Of a stretch of 64,000 nt of DNA, positions 51,525 to 61,029 are shown piece after piece. Made by a program: the position numbers and the translations under genes. The notes under the pieces are model-generated. The model was not told the origin of the DNA. It searched no databases and saw only the letters and a list, made by a program, of their open reading frames with translations. Source of the stretch: Cylindrospermum sp. FACHB-282 (GTDB taxonomy: Bacteria > Cyanobacteriota > Cyanobacteriia > Cyanobacteriales > Nostocaceae); the NCBI RefSeq assembly GCF_014697195.1, contig NZ_JACJRJ010000036.1, positions 1-64,000 on the forward strand, written 5' to 3'. The first letter of the stretch is position 1. Each line of letters starts with the position of its first letter.

Positions 51525-54500
51525 ATGAGCCAAGCAACTACCAACAACCTTCAGTATCGGGGAATTAATCGCACAATTTGTATAGGTTTAGGCGGAACTG
51601 GTAGGGATGTATTAATGCGAATTAGACGGTTAATTGTTGACCGTTATGGAGATTTAAGCAATTTACCTATTGTCAGTTTTGTTCATATTGACACAGATAA
51701 AGCCGCAACTCAAATAACTGGAATTCGCACAGGCAGTACTTATCATGGTTTTGACCTAAGTTTTAAAGAAACCGAAAAAGTCAGCGCTACCATGTCATCT
51801 AAAGAAGTGACTATGTTTGTAGAAGGACTAGAACGGCGTTCAGAATATACTCGTCACGGACCTTATGACCATATTGGTAGATGGTTTCCTCCACAATTAT
51901 TACGCAACATTAAAGCAGTTGAAGAAGGTGCAAAAGGTATTAGACCTGTAGGTAGGTTAGCTTTTTTTCACAATTACCAAAAGATTAAAACAGCAATTGA
52001 AACCGCAGAAAACCGTACCAGAGGCCACGAGTCTTTTTTATTAAAATCAGGTTTAAGAATCGACCCAGGATTGAGTATTTTTGTTGTCGGTTCTCTTTGC
52101 GGTGGTACAGGAAGCGGGATGTTTTTAGATGTTGCTTATAGTCTGAGAAATCTTTATGGTGATCAAAGTGTTCAAATTGTCGGCTATTTAGTCATTAGCC
52201 CAGAATTGTATGGCAACACCCCCAGCATGAGCGCCAATACTTACGCTGCTCTCAAAGAATTAAATTATTACAGCACTCCCAATACACAATTTGAAGCTTA
52301 TTATGATACTCAAAATTTAGTATATGTACAAGAAAAGCGCCCACCATTTGAATACACTTATTTGGTATCTAGTCAGACAGGAGGTGAATATTCAATTCTT
52401 GCACAAGGTAAGCTGTGCAACGTCATTGCTCATAAGATTGCGATGGAATTTTCCAGTGAATTAGCTCCAGTAGTTAAAGGAAATAGAGACAATTTTCTCC
52501 AACAAATGATTAAGGAAGATAAACATCCACGCCCTAATAGCCAACGTTATTTAACATTTGGACTGGCAGCAATTTATTTTCCTCGCGATACGATTGTCCA
52601 AATTGCCTTAACAAAAGTCAGTTTAGAATTAGTAAAATTTTGGTTAACTGGTAAAGGTCAGAGTCCAGACCCCATGAACTTACTTGAGCAATTTTTGATT
52701 CAGCATCGTTGGCATAATGACCTAGCAAAAAAGGATGGTTTAAGTACCAAACTGGCAGAATCTGTACAAGAATCTAACAAAACATTTACTAATACCATTA
52801 ATTCTTGGCGGAATAAATTAGAACGTTCGATTTCCGAATGTCAAAATCGAGATGACCGTCATAGTATTCGTCAGCAATTGCCAAGAGAGTTTCGAGAGCA
52901 ATTTCGCAAAATTCAACCAGGGGAAACTGAAAGTACCAGGGGCATTTGGCTGACCAGAATTCTACAGGTTTGTCCAAATATCACTAAAGAACTAAAAAGG
53001 AATATTGATGATTATCTAAGTCAATTATTCACGCCCATAGAGTCTAACTTTTCGATTAAAAGCACCCGTGACTGGTTAGATGCTTTGCAACATGAACTGA
53101 ATAACTATCAACGAAATTTGCAAGAAGAAATTTCTGATTTAGGTGGCATGAAGCGCTCGGAAGATATAGATAAAAAGTGGCGCGATGCTGATCAAATAAT
53201 TGAGGATATTGAGCATAAACCTACCATTCCTATACTCAATAATAAAAATACCCAAGTCCAAGCTGAAGCAAAAAGGGTGTTACAAGAAGTCTGCAAACTC
53301 ATCAAGCATAATTTTGATTTGACAGTTCTTGAGGAAACTCTAAAAATTGTTAATAATCTGCGAAAGCACCTTCAAGAGAAAGCAACTGAAGTTGCTGCTT
53401 TTAGTAGCTTGGTAGAGGATTTGCAAAGTGCTTATGAGAAAGCAGAAAGAGAATTGAAACAGTTAAATTTTGATGAAATGAGCGGTGAAGCAATATTTGA
53501 TAGCGAAGATATTGACCGCTGTTATCAAACTATGTTATCAGCAGATGATTTTCGCAGCCAGTTAGTGTTAGTAAGTTCGGCAATTACAGAATCAACTGGA
53601 TGGGGACAATCTTTGGCAAATTTTCTCGATAAAGAACGCACTACTCAAGACCAGCTACAAAAAGAAATTGATTTCAGGGTTGATAGCTTATTTGCTAATC
53701 GGGGTATGAATATTGTCAACTCCGTGATTAAGCGCTTCATGCAAAACTACTCTTTAGGAGCGCGTTCAACTCGCTTAGGACAAATTATGCAGGAAGCTGA
53801 ACCCCTTCTGCGTCTGAATTTAAAAGACCCTTACTTCTTTGCTGATGAGCGCAACAGCAGTAAATTAGTAGGATTTAAAGATACAGATGAGTCAGAAGTA
53901 CAACAATTTAAACTTTTGCTGGAAAATGATTTGGGAATTAATAACAATACACATAAATACACTCAAGCTGAGGACGAAATTTTAATTGTCAATGAGTATG
54001 CTGGGTTTCCACTCAGACTAATCAGTGGTTTGGAAAGAATGAGAAATCCCTACCTACGGGAACAGCATTCAGCCACATCATTCTTGCATAATGACTATCA
54101 AACTGCTTTTCCTGATATTATCCCACCTGATGCCAGAAAAATGGAGGAACTGGAGGATATTTTTTATCCTTGTTTAGCATTAGGCTTATTAGAAGAAAAC
54201 CAGGAAAATCACGAATTAGAATTTCAATATTATGATGAATTGCAAGACAGTTTTTATACTGCTTCTCTCAGTCCACAGTGGATGCAAGCTTTAGAGGAAC
54301 TTGCTAATAACCAGAGTATGACGGCAACTTTAAAGCAGCTTTTTGATGCTGAAATTAATAAAATTGCCAATGAATCTGCACTCTGGCAAAATGACTACTT
54401 ACCCAAACTGCGGCAATTTGTCGAACAGGTGAAAAATCTCCCAGAAGACAGCCCAAATGAGCCTTACAAAAAAACAGTATACCTACCTCCAGAAAATACT

Positions 54501-54773
54501 GACCCCACATCTAAAGATGGAATTATAAATCGTTTTTGGAGAAAGATGGATGAGCAATTTAAAGCCCGAAGTTTTTCACCAGGCATTAATTCAGGTAATC
54601 AGACAGCTATTCGTGGGGAAATAGTTGTTAGTTCTCCTTTAAATTCTTCTGATAACCTAGCGAAACGGGTGCTAAATTTGGAGCCGTTAAAAAAAGCTTT
54701 AGATGATGGTTTTATGACTCCAGAAGAATACGAGCGAGAAAAACAAAGAATCTTCGCTCAATATCCACTTTAG
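51525..54773 (+). CDS. Tubulin/FtsZ-like GTPase with SHOCT-like C-terminus
   Basis: 1082 residues. The N-terminal domain matches the Tubulin_2-type fold: ICIGLGGTGRDVLMRIRRL (GLGGTG at 21-26), FVHIDTDKAA, then the tubulin signature-like CGGTGSGM (192-199) and a long GYLVISPELYG strand. Middle regions (~400-740) are helical and partly coiled-coil. The last ~30 residues (LEPLKKALDDGFMTPEEYEREKQRI) look like a SHOCT domain. Such proteins are predicted GTP-binding, possibly filament-forming. The gene lies between the vWA gene and the MotA/ZorA-like gene, and all four are spaced 19-70 bases apart. It is much larger than FtsZ, so it is not a division protein by sequence. Activity is inferred. Confidence 0.8.
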   Translation: MSQATTNNLQYRGINRTICIGLGGTGRDVLMRIRRLIVDRYGDLSNLPIVSFVHIDTDKAATQITGIRTGSTYHGFDLSFKETEKVSATMSSKEVTMFVEGLERRSEYTRHGPYDHIGRWFPPQLLRNIKAVEEGAKGIRPVGRLAFFHNYQKIKTAIETAENRTRGHESFLLKSGLRIDPGLSIFVVGSLCGGTGSGMFLDVAYSLRNLYGDQSVQIVGYLVISPELYGNTPSMSANTYAALKELNYYSTPNTQFEAYYDTQNLVYVQEKRPPFEYTYLVSSQTGGEYSILAQGKLCNVIAHKIAMEFSSELAPVVKGNRDNFLQQMIKEDKHPRPNSQRYLTFGLAAIYFPRDTIVQIALTKVSLELVKFWLTGKGQSPDPMNLLEQFLIQHRWHNDLAKKDGLSTKLAESVQESNKTFTNTINSWRNKLERSISECQNRDDRHSIRQQLPREFREQFRKIQPGETESTRGIWLTRILQVCPNITKELKRNIDDYLSQLFTPIESNFSIKSTRDWLDALQHELNNYQRNLQEEISDLGGMKRSEDIDKKWRDADQIIEDIEHKPTIPILNNKNTQVQAEAKRVLQEVCKLIKHNFDLTVLEETLKIVNNLRKHLQEKATEVAAFSSLVEDLQSAYEKAERELKQLNFDEMSGEAIFDSEDIDRCYQTMLSADDFRSQLVLVSSAITESTGWGQSLANFLDKERTTQDQLQKEIDFRVDSLFANRGMNIVNSVIKRFMQNYSLGARSTRLGQIMQEAEPLLRLNLKDPYFFADERNSSKLVGFKDTDESEVQQFKLLLENDLGINNNTHKYTQAEDEILIVNEYAGFPLRLISGLERMRNPYLREQHSATSFLHNDYQTAFPDIIPPDARKMEELEDIFYPCLALGLLEENQENHELEFQYYDELQDSFYTASLSPQWMQALEELANNQSMTATLKQLFDAEINKIANESALWQNDYLPKLRQFVEQVKNLPEDSPNEPYKKTVYLPPENTDPTSKDGIINRFWRKMDEQFKARSFSPGINSGNQTAIRGEIVVSSPLNSSDNLAKRVLNLEPLKKALDDGFMTPEEYEREKQRIFAQYPL

Positions 54774-54839
54774 TTTTTTATGGTAGTTCACATCTACCTA
54801 GTTTTAGCAATCTTCTCGCAACTACCAAAGGTAATTTTT

Positions 54840-56498
54840 ATGCCACCAATACCACCTTACTTAATTATCCCTGTTGTAATTGTTATTTTACTTTCTATAG
54901 CCGCCATTTTTACCCGCTTTACTCTCTATCGACATTTGCTAGATTTGGCAAACAAGGTACAAAGATTAATCAAAAGAGATTCACGGGGAGAACAGCCAAA
55001 AATAGTAGAAGAATTAGAACGAAGGTTTAATCAAGCTAGTAGTAAATTAGAACAGGTGAATACAGCAGCATTGGTAGACCAATTTTACAGCCAAGAAAAA
55101 ATTAGGGGATTCACCTGTGAACAAATCGATTACTTCTGCCGCATTATCCCAAATTTACTTCTATCTTTCGGCTTACTTGGTACTTTTTTCGGTATCACAG
55201 TTAATTTATCTGCGCTCAGTCAAATTATCAATCAAACCAATGCTAGTGATGTCAGCAATTTAGTTAATGAACTAAATAAACCATTAGAAGGCATGAGCAT
55301 TGCTTTTACTACCAGTTTAATTGGAATATTCTTGAGTGCTGTATTAACAGTATTCAATAGTATTTGGAATACTAGCTTTGCGAAGTATCGACTTCTTAGT
55401 TGTTTAGAAGATTATCTAGATAATATTTATCTCCCGCAAGTACAGGGTGATACTCGACTCGATAAAATAGTTAATAAAATGGTATCCCAGCAAGATGAGT
55501 TTTTAACTAGATTTGGGGATACAGTGCGGGATGCTGTTGAAAAATCTATAGGAAATGTGGCAAAGCAAATAGCTGATGGTAATAAAGAAGTGACAGATTT
55601 AGCCAAGCAGGTTTATGAGCGATTTACAGAAGCTGCCGGCACTATATCTGGTGCTGCTAATACATTTAGCAATTCTATGACAGAACTAAATGCAACATCT
55701 CAAATATTTAAACATTCAGCAGAAATTTTTGAAAAAAGTCAGTTTTCTCAGCAATTATCAGCAGCTACAATAGATTTGGCTAGAACACAGGATAAATTTT
55801 CACAGTCTGCTACCAGTTTGGCTCAAACGACAGAATTAATTACAACAGTGCTGATTGAAATTCAGCATTGTAGTCAGATTTTAATTAATTTGGCAGAAGA
55901 TATCAAGAGTGTTAATCAAACTTCATTTCAAATTTTAGATTTACACCAAACAAACCAAAATTATCTTGGTGAAATTATTCCTCAACTCAAGCAAGGATCT
56001 AACAGTTTCCAAAAAGCGGTTAACAAGCTTGATAAATTAGAAATGAGAATTGTGAATAAAGCTGATAGTTTAAATAATGTAGAAGTTGCTTTAACTCAAT
56101 TGCTAGAGTCTGTTAAAGACTATACGAAACAGGTGAATGTGGCAATTGAAAATTTAGGCGATCGCTTTATTAATAATTTTTCGCAGCAAATCGATAATAA
56201 TCATCAACAATTTCAGACTCTTATCACCATTTTTGAGCAATATTCTAATAATTTTAGTGTAAAATTTGATATGATAAAGTTAGATTTGATAAATTTCTTA
56301 GAGAAAAATAATGTTCAATTGATTTTAGAATATCAAAATGGCACTAATATCATTGTTCAAGGTATTAACAAGCAAGGAGATACAAATACAAGGGGTTTAC
56401 AAATGGTAATCAAGAATATTCAAGAATGTAACCAACACTTGAATGATACTAAAAACTCTATTAACCAACTTAGGCAAGTAATGAAACTGCCAGAATAA
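54840..56498 (+). CDS. MotA/ZorA-like channel subunit with long helical tail
   Basis: 552 residues from ATG 54840 (AAAGG nine bases upstream); a frame start at 54780 would add 20 residues but has no ribosome site. Three membrane helices: 7-25, ~104-122 (LLLSFGLLGTFFGITVNL) and ~152-176 (SIAFTTSLIGIFLSAVLTVF). These match the ZorA/TolQ/MotA core: the GLLGTFFGI and AFTTSLIG motifs line the proton path in relatives. Residues ~180-552 form a long amphipathic helical tail rich in Gln/Asn/Ser heptads. In Zorya, such a tail transmits motor rotation to cytosolic effectors. Partner: the MotB/ZorB-like product of the next gene. Confidence 0.8.
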   Translation: MPPIPPYLIIPVVIVILLSIAAIFTRFTLYRHLLDLANKVQRLIKRDSRGEQPKIVEELERRFNQASSKLEQVNTAALVDQFYSQEKIRGFTCEQIDYFCRIIPNLLLSFGLLGTFFGITVNLSALSQIINQTNASDVSNLVNELNKPLEGMSIAFTTSLIGIFLSAVLTVFNSIWNTSFAKYRLLSCLEDYLDNIYLPQVQGDTRLDKIVNKMVSQQDEFLTRFGDTVRDAVEKSIGNVAKQIADGNKEVTDLAKQVYERFTEAAGTISGAANTFSNSMTELNATSQIFKHSAEIFEKSQFSQQLSAATIDLARTQDKFSQSATSLAQTTELITTVLIEIQHCSQILINLAEDIKSVNQTSFQILDLHQTNQNYLGEIIPQLKQGSNSFQKAVNKLDKLEMRIVNKADSLNNVEVALTQLLESVKDYTKQVNVAIENLGDRFINNFSQQIDNNHQQFQTLITIFEQYSNNFSVKFDMIKLDLINFLEKNNVQLILEYQNGTNIIVQGINKQGDTNTRGLQMVIKNIQECNQHLNDTKNSINQLRQVMKLPE

Positions 56499-56554
56499 TA
56501 AATTTACATTGGTAATTTTTTGAAATAAGCGTTAAAGCGAAAAAAATTGAATCT

Positions 56555-57295
56555 ATGGCTCGCCGCTCACGAGATATTGAATACAATGAAGACATAAACA
56601 TTTGGCCGGCATTTACCGATTTAATGTCTAATGCCTTCATGATACTGATTTTATTTTTATTGATGACTATCGTGATATCAATAACCAAAAATAATAATAA
56701 ACCTGTCAAAGAAGCAGTTGATTTACCTCTGAAAGTAAAACAGTTAGAGCAGCAAGTAAAAAATTTACAAATACAACTAGAATCTCAAAAGAGATTAACA
56801 GATACACCGCCAATCATTATCATTAAAGATGAGGGAGCTTATCGATTTGCTTCAGGTAGTGCCGAAATTCCTCAGCAAATGTCTAATTACATCTTGAGGC
56901 AAATAGTACCGGAAATAGAAAATAGAACGAAACAGTATGGTATTAATGTTGTTGAAATAATCGGACATACTGACGGTCAGCCTAATGGTAATGTAGCGAG
57001 TAATTTAGATTTGAATTTAGAAAAAGTAGTTAGTGGCGCATTACCAGTAGGTAAACTGGAATCAGGTTCTAATGCTGATTTAGGATTAATGCGGGCTTTG
57101 GCGGTAGTCAAGGTACTGCGTGATATCCAAATAAAAGAGCGCAGATTGTCGGGGCTGTCATTTCGTGCCTATTCTGCGGCACAGTTAATATTACCTAATG
57201 GATCATTTGCAGCGATCGCTCGCCAAGATGATGTCACGCGGCGACGTATTGAAATTCGTTTTACGCGTCTAGGTGAAGTGAAAGAAGTCAAGTAA
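56555..57295 (+). CDS. MotB/ZorB-like subunit with OmpA peptidoglycan-binding domain
   Basis: 246 residues. A short cytosolic leader (1-16) precedes one membrane helix (~18-43) beginning WPAFTDLMSNAFMILILF, with Asp22 in the place of the proton-carrying MotB Asp. A helical linker (50-80) follows. The OmpA-like domain (~85-236) has EIIGHTDGQPNG at ~133-144, LGLMRALAVVKVL and RRRIEIRF, as in peptidoglycan-anchored stators. With the preceding ZorA-like protein it would make an ion-driven stator-type complex. Last gene of the four. In Zorya, ZorA and ZorB occur together in this order. Confidence 0.85.
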   Translation: MARRSRDIEYNEDINIWPAFTDLMSNAFMILILFLLMTIVISITKNNNKPVKEAVDLPLKVKQLEQQVKNLQIQLESQKRLTDTPPIIIIKDEGAYRFASGSAEIPQQMSNYILRQIVPEIENRTKQYGINVVEIIGHTDGQPNGNVASNLDLNLEKVVSGALPVGKLESGSNADLGLMRALAVVKVLRDIQIKERRLSGLSFRAYSAAQLILPNGSFAAIARQDDVTRRRIEIRFTRLGEVKEVK

Positions 57296-57426
57296 AATCA
57301 ACTACCTGGTTGCAGGCGATCGCTATGGGGGTGACCATCGCACCCCTAACCTCCACCAAAGTTAGTAATTTTTACTCTGAAGGTTCCCCATCCGCTAAAC
57401 TCAAAAATACTGCGTTATTCCTAATC

Positions 57427-58605
57427 ATGTCCGATTCCCAAGTAAGTGCTGCTGTTGCTAAACTCTACGACACCTACCCATTCCCCCCAGAACCACTACT
57501 GGATGAACCGCCACCTGGTTATAACTGGCGTTGGAATTGGTTAGCTGCTTACAGCTTTTGCACTGGAAGGAAACCACAAAAACAGAATATCCGCATCTTA
57601 GACGCTGGATGTGGCTCTGGTGTGGGTACTGAATACTTGGTGCATCTCAACCCCCAAGCTCAGGTAGTAGGAATTGATTTAAGTGCGGGAACTTTAGAAG
57701 TAGCAAAAGAACGCTGCAAACGTTCAGGTGCTGACCGTGTGGAGTTTCATCACCTCAGCTTGTATGATGTGGAACAGTTACCGGGTGAGTTTGATTTAAT
57801 TAACTGCGTTGGCGTTTTGCATCACTTACCTGACCCAATTCGCGGTATTCAAGCTTTAGCGAAAAAATTAGCCCCTGGCGGTTTAATGCACATTTTCGTT
57901 TATGGGGAGTTGGGACGCTGGGAAATTCAACTGATGCAAAAGGCGATCGCACTCCTCCAAGGTAACAAACGGGGCGACTACCGCGATGGTGTCCAAGTTG
58001 GGCGCAAAATCTTTTCATCACTACCAGAAAATAACCGAATTGTCAAACGTGAAAAAGAGCGCTGGTCAATGGAAAATCAGCGGGATGAATGTTTCGCCGA
58101 TATGTATGTACATCCCCAAGAGATTGACTACAACATTGATACACTATTTGAATTAATTGATGCTTCTGGGCTGGAGTTTGTTGGTTTCTCCAATCCTGGT
58201 TTTTGGCAGTTAGAGCGACTTTTGGCTAAAGCGCCGGAGTTAGTAGAACGGGCAACAGAATTAAGCCTACGCCAGCGTTACCGCCTGATAGAATTACTAG
58301 ACCCAGAAGTAACCCATTATGAGTTTTTCCTCTCTCGCCCTCCCCTCATCAAAGCTGACTGGTCAGAGGATAACACCCTACTAACAGCAATTCCCGAACT
58401 CAATCCTTGCATTGATGGTTTCCCCAGTCAATGTTTGTTTAACTACGATTACCAGATTGTTAACTTGTCAACAGCAGAATTTGAGTTCCTGCAAAGGTGT
58501 GATAATTCCTCAACAGTGGCCAAGATTTTGGCAAGCGTGCAGCTGGGGTTAGATGGGGTAAGAACACTCCTCAAGCAACAACTGATTTTATTAACACCAG
58601 CTTAA
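57427..58605 (+). CDS. SAM-dependent methyltransferase, class I
   Basis: 392 residues from ATG 57427 (MSDSQVSAAVAKLYDTYPFPPEPLL, typical of this group); the frame extends upstream to 57310 without homology. The Rossmann core has RILDAGCGSGVGTEYLVHL (motif I), VVGIDLSAGTLEVA and LINCVGVLHHLPDP. The C-terminal ~180 residues are a separate helical part with LVERATELSLRQRYRLIELL and a winged-helix-like end. It methylates an unknown substrate. Nothing in its sequence ties it to the vWA cluster 130 bases upstream, though it is in the same direction. Confidence 0.85.
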   Translation: MSDSQVSAAVAKLYDTYPFPPEPLLDEPPPGYNWRWNWLAAYSFCTGRKPQKQNIRILDAGCGSGVGTEYLVHLNPQAQVVGIDLSAGTLEVAKERCKRSGADRVEFHHLSLYDVEQLPGEFDLINCVGVLHHLPDPIRGIQALAKKLAPGGLMHIFVYGELGRWEIQLMQKAIALLQGNKRGDYRDGVQVGRKIFSSLPENNRIVKREKERWSMENQRDECFADMYVHPQEIDYNIDTLFELIDASGLEFVGFSNPGFWQLERLLAKAPELVERATELSLRQRYRLIELLDPEVTHYEFFLSRPPLIKADWSEDNTLLTAIPELNPCIDGFPSQCLFNYDYQIVNLSTAEFEFLQRCDNSSTVAKILASVQLGLDGVRTLLKQQLILLTPA

Positions 58606-59381
58606 CCCCCTACTCTCCAATTGAACCCAGAGGGTGTTGTTCAGAAGATAGGTGTGTTTCCTTTCCTGTAATCACACCCATCTTGGTGATGTATTCAATT
58701 GAGAACTGCATAAAATAAAGTTCTTGCTGTTTTCCAAAAAGGGACTTTATATCAAGTTAGTTGCCAATTGGACAATTATAGTGTCAACAATCACAATTTC
58801 ACAATTTAATAGCCGTATCCTATTTAAGTAGCTACTTAAGTAAATATCTGTACGCAAATCTAGGAGTTGATTTTTACGCTAAAGCTCTGAAACACCTAAA
58901 TTAACTGAAAATCCCATCAATAATAATTTTCACCCTGTGTAGAAAATTGGGAAGGCATCAGGTCAATTAACAACTTAATCTACGAGTTTGTACGGTGAAG
59001 TAGCAAATTCTTATTTTGGAGCATTTCCTGGACTTTATGGGGCAAATTGACTTTATAAATCATGTTTGGGCTAAAAAATGAAAATTATTTTTTTAGATAC
59101 CAAACACAAATTTGATACCAAATCTGTTGCTAATCCTTGATTTCAAAAATTACACAGTCAACTGTCAACAGCGGATATACCATATTTTACGAAATAAGCC
59201 TACAGAATTTTATGTATCGATTTACACTAGATTTATGATCGGCGAACAAATGTGAAGAGTTGGTCAAATACATATATTCTCTTTTCACAAAAAAAATAAG
59301 CAATTCTACCTTAAAGGAGGTAATGCATCAACTAATACTGCAATTACCAAATTGTTTTTCTTTTTTTGGAGAATTATTCAG
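58606..59381. other. AT-rich intergenic region
   Basis: About 775 bases with no supported gene or RNA. It holds the promoter of the PEP-CTERM gene. Near 59322 an AGGAGGT sequence stands too far from the start codon to serve as its ribosome site. Confidence 0.45.
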
Positions 59382-59924
59382 ATGAAATTAGCCAAAAACT
59401 TGGGTTTTGCTACTGCTACCTTCGCTCTGTCCCTTGCTGCTGTTAGTGCCCAATCTGCACAAGCAGCAAGTATCAAATACGTGGGTAGTTCCGGCAGCAA
59501 CACATACAATTTCAGCGTAGCCCTTGATAATGCCAATGAAGTACTAGGTGCTGGTTCATCATGGCAAGTGTATACCCAGGGGGGAGCAGTTACTGGTTCC
59601 AGCGTTGCTGATACCAACAGTTTGTTTGCACTAGGTACTAATAAAATATTCAACACGATTTATGTTACTGCCTTTGAAGCTAAAACTCAAGTAACCAGTG
59701 CGAACGTCTCAAATTTCGGATTTTCTCTAGTCAGTGAGTCTAATATTTCCTCAAATTTTAGCACTCTATTCAGCATCAGACCTGCTGATAGTTCTGCTCC
59801 CACTAGCCCCAGTGTAATAACTACAGAAGATGTCCCCGAACCCTTTACAATGGGTGGTTCAGCCCTTGCTCTTGGGATGGGCTGGTGGATGAAGCGCAAA
59901 AAAGCAAATCTCCAGAATGCGTAG
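59382..59924 (+). CDS. PEP-CTERM-type exported protein
   Basis: 180 residues from ATG 59382 (GGAG about ten bases upstream). Signal peptide ends QSAQA (then ASIKYVG). The mature part is Ser/Thr/Asn-rich and beta-like. The C-terminus has the tripartite PEP-CTERM sorting signal: DVPEPFTMG, a hydrophobic helix (SALALGMGWW) and a basic tail (MKRKKANLQNA). Such proteins are processed by an exosortase and become extracellular or surface-associated, often with exopolysaccharide. No exosortase gene is in the window. Function unknown. Confidence 0.8.
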   Translation: MKLAKNLGFATATFALSLAAVSAQSAQAASIKYVGSSGSNTYNFSVALDNANEVLGAGSSWQVYTQGGAVTGSSVADTNSLFALGTNKIFNTIYVTAFEAKTQVTSANVSNFGFSLVSESNISSNFSTLFSIRPADSSAPTSPSVITTEDVPEPFTMGGSALALGMGWWMKRKKANLQNA

Positions 59925-60471
59925 TTATAGCAGATTGCAACTTACTGAGGTACAGATTATTGTCAGGGCGAAGGGACTTCGCTCCTACCTGTGTACCTCA
60001 TTTACCTGAAAAACGCTGTAAATTCAACCGAATACAAAATCAATTGTAGACAAACCTTTAAGAGGATGTTTTAAAAGGGTTTTTTATTCTCATTGTGAGC
60101 ACAGCGAAGTACCTCAGTGCCTGGCTGAAACCTTGATTTATCCTTGCCGTTGACCCAAGTCAGAACGGCAAAATTATACCTTCGGGGACTTTTAAAACAA
60201 CCTTTAATAACACGCCCTTGTGAGTATGACAAATATGCTTACAGGGGCAATCATTTTGGCCCCATGACAACTGGCTTTCAATTTGCATTCAGTCTTCCTG
60301 GGTAGTGACATCACCTTCTCCCTCTTTCTCCACAGCAATCTCCTTGCTTGTGGCTGCAAGAGGCAAGAAGTTAATTGTTTTTTTCTAAAGTATTGTTACC
60401 GGAGCGTGATATGATTCAGCTGACTGAATGTGCAGTCATCATCATAGTTAGCTGTACTGGTTTCAAGTCCC
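59925..60471. other. Spacer upstream of the ATP synthase operon
   Basis: Contains a MITE-like element at 60058-60206 with a strong internal hairpin, and the presumed atp promoter further right. No gene is supported. Confidence 0.5.
60058..60206. mobile_element. MITE-like element with TGTTTTAAAAG ends
   Basis: The left end AGAGGATGTTTTAAAAG (60061-60077) matches the complement of CTTTTAAAACAACCTTT at the right (60189-60205) in 15 of 17 places. The interior carries a hairpin, TTGCCGTTGAC-CCAA-GTCAGAACGGCAA (60144-60171). TTA or TA appears next to both ends as a possible target duplication. Termini of this type resemble those of IS5-related elements in cyanobacteria, but I cannot confirm this. 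Confidence 0.55.
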
Positions 60472-60933
60472 GTGAGCTTGTCAGACGAATCAATTGCACC
60501 GACTCCGACAACACAACAAGATGCTCAACCTGGTTTTGAGGGCACAGAACCAGTAAACTCTTCTATGCAAGAGTTCTATCAACTCTATCAGGAGTTGTTA
60601 GTAATCACACTTGTCTTGACAGGGATTGTTTTTGTCTCTGTGTGGCTTTTCTATTCCCTAAACATTGCCCTGAATTATCTCTTAGGGGCGTGTGCGGGTG
60701 TGCTTTACTTGAGGATGTTGGCAAAAGATGTTGAGGGTTTGGGCCGAGAGAAACAATCGCTGAGTAAAACTCGGTTAGCGTTATTAGTAGCTCTGCTTCT
60801 ACTGGCATCGCGGTGGAATCAACTGCAAATACTGCCCATATTTTTGGGATTTCTCACCTATAAAGCCACACTCATCATCTACGTAGTTAGGGTGGCGTTT
60901 GACTCTGACTCACCAAAGCTCCGGCAACCTTAA
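60472..60933 (+). CDS. atp1: ATP synthase protein I
   Basis: 153 residues, GTG start ([17 protein letters not shown]). The N-terminal ~45 residues are soluble, then four membrane helices ([70 protein letters not shown]). AtpI helps assemble the c-ring. It is the first gene of the operon atp1-atpB-E-G-F-H, the usual cyanobacterial order. Confidence 0.9.
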   Translation: MSLSDESIAPTPTTQQDAQPGFEGTEPVNSSMQEFYQLYQELLVITLVLTGIVFVSVWLFYSLNIALNYLLGACAGVLYLRMLAKDVEGLGREKQSLSKTRLALLVALLLLASRWNQLQILPIFLGFLTYKATLIIYVVRVAFDSDSPKLRQP

Positions 60934-61029
60934 AAGGCTCACGCAATATTTGCGGGAGGAATATCCACACCGCAAAATTGCTCCTCTTCTCCAGGTAATA
61001 TTGGAGCAATGCATTGAAATGGAAAGAAA

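Noticed and set aside
50343-57295. Canonical Zorya system
   Set aside because: Only the ZorA/ZorB-like pair is present; no ZorC, ZorD or ZorE-like gene was found, so calling it Zorya would be wrong.
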